From Chitinophaga sp. sic0106 (GTDB taxonomy: Bacteria > Bacteroidota > Bacteroidia > Chitinophagales > Chitinophagaceae): 64,000 nt of DNA. Within the stretch, counting starts at the first letter, position 1, and the number at the start of each line of letters is the position of its first letter. The position numbers and the translations under genes were made by a program. Positions 59,746 to 64,000 of the stretch are shown piece after piece. Location: positions 62,001 to 126,000 of the forward strand of contig NZ_JAHUWJ010000020.1 of the NCBI RefSeq assembly GCF_019219075.1, written 5' to 3'. Under the pieces are notes generated by a model, which did not search any database, was not told the origin of the DNA, and was given only the letters and a program-made list of their open reading frames with translations.

Positions 59746-62292
59746 TTACAAGAGTTGTACGTTTTCTTTGTTGATGCGAATCAAATGTTTCCCTGCTTTG
59801 TTCAGCTGAACTTCCTTACTTAGTATAACCCTGGCCGTAGTATTGGCCGGCAATTCCACCGTTAGTAAAACATCCTTTCCTTTTCTTTCCCATGCTACAG
59901 TTATATCCCCGTACATGGAGGTATGTGTGCATTGCACGTTGTTTAGTCCGGCAGGGAATTTTGGGGAGATGATAATGCTTTTAAATCCGGGTGATTTTTC
60001 GTCCGGTTTAATACCTGCCAGTGCTTTATACAGCCAGGCGCCAATTTCACCGAACATGATATGGTTGCGGGAGAGGTCCGATTTTGCATTGATGGGCCAG
60101 TTTTCGTAAAGGGTGGTGGCACCATTTTTAATCCACCATCCCCAGGAGGGTTCTTTTTCGGAGGCGGCCAGTTGGTAGGCGAGGTCGATATAGCCGTTAT
60201 CGCTGAGCGCATTGAGGATGGTTTTGGTACCTAGCAGGCCTACGTCCAGTTTGAGGCTGTCCGCTTTTACGCGGGCGGCGAGTGCGGCGGCGGCTTTGCT
60301 GCGGAGGGTATCCGGCACCAGGTTCCAATGCAGGGCTACTGACTGTTCCGTTTGCAGGCCTTTATCGTATATGCCTGAGCGTGGGTCCAGGTATTTTTTA
60401 TTGAAAGCAGTTTTAATAACATCAGCCAGCTGGGTATAGTGGCGGTGATCATCTTCATAACCCAATAGTTTAGCAGTTTTTGCCAGAATGGTGACGTCAG
60501 TAAAATAATACGCGGTGGAGGTGAAGGTCACCGGTGTTACGGATTTAACCGGTACCCAGTCGCCCAGTCCCCAGGCACAGAGGCCGTCCGGACTGCGGGC
60601 GGTGAGCTGGTCTACATACCGTTTGATGGCGGGGTAGCAGTGTGAGAGGGCGGTGGTATCTCCATAAAACAAATATAAATTCCAGGGGATAATAGCGATG
60701 GTGCTGGTCCAGTCGGGCCCGTTGCCCCATTCATATCCCCAGCCGCCGGTGGGAATGATGGAAGGGAACACGCCATTGGGCTGTTGTTCATCCAGGTGAT
60801 CGTTCATCCATTTTTCATAGACGGTGATGGCATCGAAGTTATAGAGTCCCGTTTCAGATGCGATATGTGCGTCGCCGGTCCAGCCGTTCTTTTCGCGTTG
60901 CGGGCAATCCGTGGGATAGCCGTAGAGGTTAGCGAGGTAGGAGTTGTTGGTGGCGGCCCATATTTTATTCAGGAGGGTGTTGGACGACTGAAAGTTGCCG
61001 ATGGGCTTTACGTTGCTGTGCATGACAATTCCTTGCAGACTTTCTTTCGTGAGTGTGATGGGCTGGGAGCTGGTGACTTCAATAAATTGGAAGCCTTTAT
61101 AATTGAAGGCTGGCGTAAAGGTATGGGGGCCTTTACCGTCGAGGATGTATATATCTGTTTGGAAAGGATCGGTGTTATCGGTGGGGCGGTAATGGACATC
61201 TATGTTGGAAATATCTGCGTGACCGTTAGGGTATAGTTGTTCTGCATGTTTAAGTTGCACAACAGTACCGGCGGGGCCATTGAGGGTGATGCTACTGACG
61301 CCGGCGATATTGCGGCCCAGGTCGAATATATAATTGGTGTCGCTGAAGCGGTGGATGGTGGCTGGCTGTAGTACTGTATCGGCAGTGATGGGCACCATCG
61401 CTTGTGCCACTATATTATTGGACGGGGCAGCGCGGAGGGTCACCGGTTGCCAGGCGCTGTCGTTGAATGCCGGCAGGTCCCAGCTGGCTTGTTGCTGGCG
61501 GAGGTCGTGGTGTTCACCCGTATAGATGCTGTTGAACACGATTTCCCCTGTGGCTGTTTTCCAGTCTTTCCCTGTGCTGATGGTGGTAGTGGTGCCATCG
61601 GTAAAGGTTATACGAAGATCCAGGCAAAAGGTGGGGCGGTTTCTCCAGGGGGCTTTATCGAAGTTCCATACAGCGGTGGACTGGTGGTTATACCAGCCGT
61701 TGCCGAGGATAACGCCGATGGTGTTGTTGCCGTTTTGGAGGTTGTTGGTAACATCGTAGGTGACGTATAGTGTACGGCGATCGAACCGGGTATACATGGG
61801 ATCGAGCAGGTGGTGACCGATTTTTTTGCCGTTGATATGCAGTTCATAGAGGCCGCCGGCGGCGATGTAGGCGCGTGCCGCCGCGATGGTTTTGTTGTTG
61901 TTGAATGTTTTTCTGAATAGGGGGGCTGGTTTATGGGAGATGGGGTGGTGGTCAGATATCCAGGTTCCCTGCCAGTTATGGGGTTGCATCATGCCGGTTT
62001 CGAAGGAGGCGGTGGTGCCGTTTATTTTCCACTGGTAGGTGGTAAAAGGTTGCAGGGCGGGGCCTGAATAGGATATGTAGTTGTTTGGTGTGGTGGTATC
62101 CCAGCGTAGCTGGTTGTTTTGATAGACCTGGATATGTGCGTTGGCGGTAGTGCTGTTGTATTGCCAGGAGAGGCGTGGGTGCGGATTATCGATACCGATG
62201 GGATTGGTGAGGTAGTCGCATCGCAGGTTTTTCGATGTTTGGGCAGTAGCCTGGAGGCAGCAGCAGAGAGCGAGTAGGGTAATATATTTCAT
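59746..62292 (-). CDS. GH78 alpha-L-rhamnosidase (second copy)
   Basis: The protein has about 848 residues from the ATG at 62292, with a signal peptide ending ATAQ. An N-terminal Ig-like domain (LRCDYLTNPIGIDNPHPRLSW) precedes the beta sandwich (GGLYELHINGKKIGHHLLDP) and the catalytic (alpha/alpha)6 barrel. The barrel carries TDCPQREKNGWTGDAH, NGPDWTSTIAIIPWNLY, LGDWVPV and NGATTLYENW. This longer Ig-containing type is the standard GH78, in contrast to the shorter first copy at 21655. It releases L-rhamnose from glycans outside the inner membrane. Confidence 0.95.
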   Translation of the reverse strand: MKYITLLALCCCLQATAQTSKNLRCDYLTNPIGIDNPHPRLSWQYNSTTANAHIQVYQNNQLRWDTTTPNNYISYSGPALQPFTTYQWKINGTTASFETGMMQPHNWQGTWISDHHPISHKPAPLFRKTFNNNKTIAAARAYIAAGGLYELHINGKKIGHHLLDPMYTRFDRRTLYVTYDVTNNLQNGNNTIGVILGNGWYNHQSTAVWNFDKAPWRNRPTFCLDLRITFTDGTTTTISTGKDWKTATGEIVFNSIYTGEHHDLRQQQASWDLPAFNDSAWQPVTLRAAPSNNIVAQAMVPITADTVLQPATIHRFSDTNYIFDLGRNIAGVSSITLNGPAGTVVQLKHAEQLYPNGHADISNIDVHYRPTDNTDPFQTDIYILDGKGPHTFTPAFNYKGFQFIEVTSSQPITLTKESLQGIVMHSNVKPIGNFQSSNTLLNKIWAATNNSYLANLYGYPTDCPQREKNGWTGDAHIASETGLYNFDAITVYEKWMNDHLDEQQPNGVFPSIIPTGGWGYEWGNGPDWTSTIAIIPWNLYLFYGDTTALSHCYPAIKRYVDQLTARSPDGLCAWGLGDWVPVKSVTPVTFTSTAYYFTDVTILAKTAKLLGYEDDHRHYTQLADVIKTAFNKKYLDPRSGIYDKGLQTEQSVALHWNLVPDTLRSKAAAALAARVKADSLKLDVGLLGTKTILNALSDNGYIDLAYQLAASEKEPSWGWWIKNGATTLYENWPINAKSDLSRNHIMFGEIGAWLYKALAGIKPDEKSPGFKSIIISPKFPAGLNNVQCTHTSMYGDITVAWERKGKDVLLTVELPANTTARVILSKEVQLNKAGKHLIRINKENVQLL

Positions 62293-62363
62293 ACCGGAAT
62301 ACAGCATATTTCCGGGAAGATAGAAAAGCTATCTGGTAAGGTATAATAAAATTGATGTGTGGA

Positions 62364-63104
62364 TTACAGTTTGGCGGGGCCTTGCGTGCCGAGCCATTCA
62401 AAGGTATTGACGGGGTAGTTGGCGTCAAATCCGCGGTAGCGGAGTATCCACAGGCCGCTTTCTTTTGCTTTGCGTGCTACGCTGTCTTCTACGGTTTCGC
62501 AGATGAACAGTGGCTGGAAGTGCAGGTGTTTATATTCCGGCATTCTTTCTTTTAGGCGGTCTCTGTTATAGAGTGTTTTATAGAAGTTTTCCTCTTTGAG
62601 TGATTTTTTGGCTTCGGTGATGAAGAGGTGGGTATCGTTGATGGCTATCATGTCTGCTTCTACGAAAGCGTTGGCGCCGTTGCCCCAGCATCTTTTAAAT
62701 TTAATGTAGGAGGTATGTACCTCGTATACCTTTTTGAGGTAGTTGGCTACGTAGTTGATGGCGAGTCGCTCCAGGTGTCCGTTCCAGTGGGTGCTGAAGC
62801 AGGATAGTTGTTCATTGGTTTCTTCCACGAACATATGGAAGGCTTCTCTGAAGCCGTTGATGGCGTCATAGAATTCCATGGTGTGGGAGAGGTTTTCGAG
62901 CATGGCGGGGTAGTATTTGCTGTTATCAGGTGTTGCATCTATACCGCCTTGCATTTGTGTCATCAATTTATCGCATTCCTGACGGATGTCGGTATGCCAT
63001 TTATTGAGGAGCTGCAGGTGTTCAAGGTGTGCTTTGGTGATTTGATTAAAAAGCAGGTTGAAGTCGTTCAGACTTGGAAGAAAATGTAATGTCATGTCCT
63101 TCAT
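62364..63104 (-). CDS. PD-(D/E)XK nuclease-like protein
   Basis: The protein has about 246 residues from the ATG at 63104; an upstream start would lie inside the terminator of the next gene. The N-terminal 130 residues form long helices (ITKAHLEHLQLLNKWHTDIR, FREAFHMFVEETNEQLSCF). The C-terminal part has FVEADMIAINDTHLFITEAKKSL, which fits the (E)-x-D ... E-x-K pattern of restriction-endonuclease-like domains, as in DUF3782-type proteins. It could bind or cut nucleic acid, or be an inactive fold member. The helical N-terminus might be a coiled-coil partner-binding module. Role unknown. Confidence 0.68.
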   Translation of the reverse strand: MKDMTLHFLPSLNDFNLLFNQITKAHLEHLQLLNKWHTDIRQECDKLMTQMQGGIDATPDNSKYYPAMLENLSHTMEFYDAINGFREAFHMFVEETNEQLSCFSTHWNGHLERLAINYVANYLKKVYEVHTSYIKFKRCWGNGANAFVEADMIAINDTHLFITEAKKSLKEENFYKTLYNRDRLKERMPEYKHLHFQPLFICETVEDSVARKAKESGLWILRYRGFDANYPVNTFEWLGTQGPAKL

Positions 63105-63133
63105 GGCATTTGAATGTATGGGGGCTACAGGTG

Positions 63134-63161
63134 AAAAAGAGCCCTGCATTGTGCAGGGCTC
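63134..63161 (-). terminator. Terminator of the PAS protein gene
   Basis: On the minus strand GAGCCCTGCA pairs with TGCAGGGCTC over CAA, followed by five T. It lies 18 bases after the PAS gene stop. Confidence 0.88.
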
Positions 63162-63179
63162 CCTAAAAGAAATAAGTGA

Positions 63180-63782
63180 TTATTCGTCTTCGTCCAATGG
63201 CGCAATGTTTACAATTACTTGAAACTTTGTGTTATTGTCCGGTTGTTCCATCAGGGAGATGAAGGCCAGCAGTCTTACGTATTCACCACTTTTGGTCCTG
63301 ATAGTGATGTATGGTCGGACAATTGGCATGATATCATCTACCCATCTGGTAACTATATTATTGAGCCAGGTTGCCAGGGGGCGGGAGCACATAAATGTCC
63401 ATTTCCTGCCTTCAATTTCTCGGTATTTGTAGCCACATATGCGTCGCATTTCGCGGTTCATGTAGCAGAAGTTGTAATCTTTATCGATGCAGAATACGCC
63501 TACTTCCGGAGGGCCGTCGTCCAGTTCGGATTCAAAGGTAGTTTTGAAAGCCATGATGGTGTCGTCGGTCAATTTCTCGTAGTATTTTTCTCTTTCCTCC
63601 GCGTATTTGGAGAAGGTGTACCAGGTGATGGAAAGCGCCAGCAATCCAATACCAACGGAAGTGATGCCTGCCACCCAGAATATCATGATTTGGAATGCGT
63701 AAGCGGCAGCACTGATGCTAAGTAATAAAGTAAGTCCAATGGTGACTACTTCTTTGAAACGGATGTCTTCAAAATGTTTCAT
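63180..63782 (-). CDS. Membrane-anchored PAS-domain protein
   Basis: The protein has 200 residues. Two hydrophobic helices (residues about 13-34 and 36-56) are followed by a short charged linker and a PAS domain (VGVFCIDKDYNFCYMNREMRRICGYKYREIEGRKWT). The PAC-like tail IRTKSGEYVRLLAFISLMEQ follows. No kinase, cyclase or receiver domain is attached, so it is an orphan sensor. It probably signals through a partner, or buffers a ligand. The gene ends at a strong terminator. Confidence 0.85.
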   Translation of the reverse strand: MKHFEDIRFKEVVTIGLTLLLSISAAAYAFQIMIFWVAGITSVGIGLLALSITWYTFSKYAEEREKYYEKLTDDTIMAFKTTFESELDDGPPEVGVFCIDKDYNFCYMNREMRRICGYKYREIEGRKWTFMCSRPLATWLNNIVTRWVDDIMPIVRPYITIRTKSGEYVRLLAFISLMEQPDNNTKFQVIVNIAPLDEDE

Positions 63783-64000
63783 TTTTTGGGTTTAACTAAT
63801 TTTAAAAAGCTGATTTTTTTGAGGTTGTCAAAAGGGTTTTGACAGTTTTTCATCTATACGTGTAAATACAATGTTGCACTATGGCAATCTGCATCCTTGA
63901 CAATTCTTTTTCGTTTAGGATGAATCAAATGTCGGGAAACAGTTTGATATAAATTGTAAACGATTCGTTATTCACTTGTTAATCCGAAAGCCAATCAGTT
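63783..64000. other. Upstream region of the PAS gene at window edge
   Basis: It contains a small dyad GTCAAAA-GGG-TTTTGAC at 63828-63844, 46 bases upstream of the PAS start codon. It could be an operator. No gene is seen to the edge. Confidence 0.5.

Noticed and set aside
1..64000. CRISPR arrays, tRNA or rRNA genes, insertion sequences, prophage.
   Set aside because: No spaced direct repeats, no cloverleaf sequences with conserved tRNA ends, no transposase or phage genes were found on either strand.

Overview
The window reads as a chromosomal segment of a Bacteroidota bacterium, most likely a Chitinophaga-type member of the Chitinophagaceae. This rests on two SusC/SusD outer-membrane nutrient-uptake pairs, many secreted glycoside hydrolases, promoter elements of the Bacteroidota type (TANNTTTG at -7, with TTTG about 20 bases upstream in the clearest cases), weak or absent Shine-Dalgarno sequences, and lipobox lipoproteins. 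I see no rRNA, tRNA, CRISPR array, prophage or insertion sequence. The content is chromosomal, with a few small AT-rich insertions (about 300-975 and 23990-25112).

Layout. 1-975: the 3' end of an elongation factor G gene, then an AT-rich UPF0175/PIN pair resembling a toxin-antitoxin module. 1.1-9.4 kb: a lipoprotein, an SDR oxidoreductase, an Omp85-type barrel, a methyltransferase, a DUF2314/DUF2185 protein overlapping an AraC regulator, an arylsulfatase, msrA, and a LytS-type histidine kinase whose ATPase domain is cut short. 9.5-14.1 kb: katG behind a promoter with OxyR-like sites, a YqgE/AlgH protein, a DUF4268 protein and a methylenetetrahydrofolate reductase-like protein. 14.3-23.9 kb: plant cell-wall carbohydrate genes (GH43-like, GH28, GH78) mixed with an alpha/beta hydrolase, a DUF695 protein, an AAC(3)-I-like acetyltransferase and a GT2 glycosyltransferase. 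24-25.1 kb: an AT-rich GNAT-like plus small-protein pair. 25-36.5 kb: a membrane glycosyltransferase, the ohr-ohrR peroxide operon, a YqhD-type alcohol dehydrogenase, a lactonase, a peroxiredoxin-DsbA operon, twin RlaP-type nucleotidyltransferases with a KdgF-like cupin, and a DUF1080 protein. 37.1-46.9 kb: a tandem SusC-SusD-SusC-SusD operon. 47-53 kb: an N-terminal-Cys amidohydrolase, a true formylglycine-generating enzyme, a lipoprotein, a beta-lactamase-fold hydrolase and a Tat-exported Gfo/Idh oxidoreductase. 53.1-56.1 kb: an EmrB-type MFS pump, MarR regulator and universal stress protein operon with an evident operator. 56-64 kb: secreted unknowns, a barrel protein, a beta-hydroxyacid dehydrogenase-like protein, a second GH78, a PD-(D/E)XK-like protein and a PAS membrane protein.

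How the parts fit. Two rhamnosidases, a GH28, a GH43-like enzyme and a KdgF-like cupin point to pectin or rhamnogalacturonan and arabinogalactan side-chain use, with sugars possibly imported by the SusCD pairs. The FGE could activate the arylsulfatase. KatG, Ohr, MsrA and the 1-Cys peroxiredoxin form a dispersed oxidative-stress set. The most unusual non-coding content is a series of strong intergenic dyads, often two hairpins in tandem at gene 3' ends. Two of them are REP-like, and their sequence differences are compensated within each hairpin. No single dramatic new multi-gene system is evident. The best candidates for new biology are the hairpin family, the twin RlaP genes, the AT-rich GNAT/small-protein pair and the SusCD quartet without an adjacent glycosidase.
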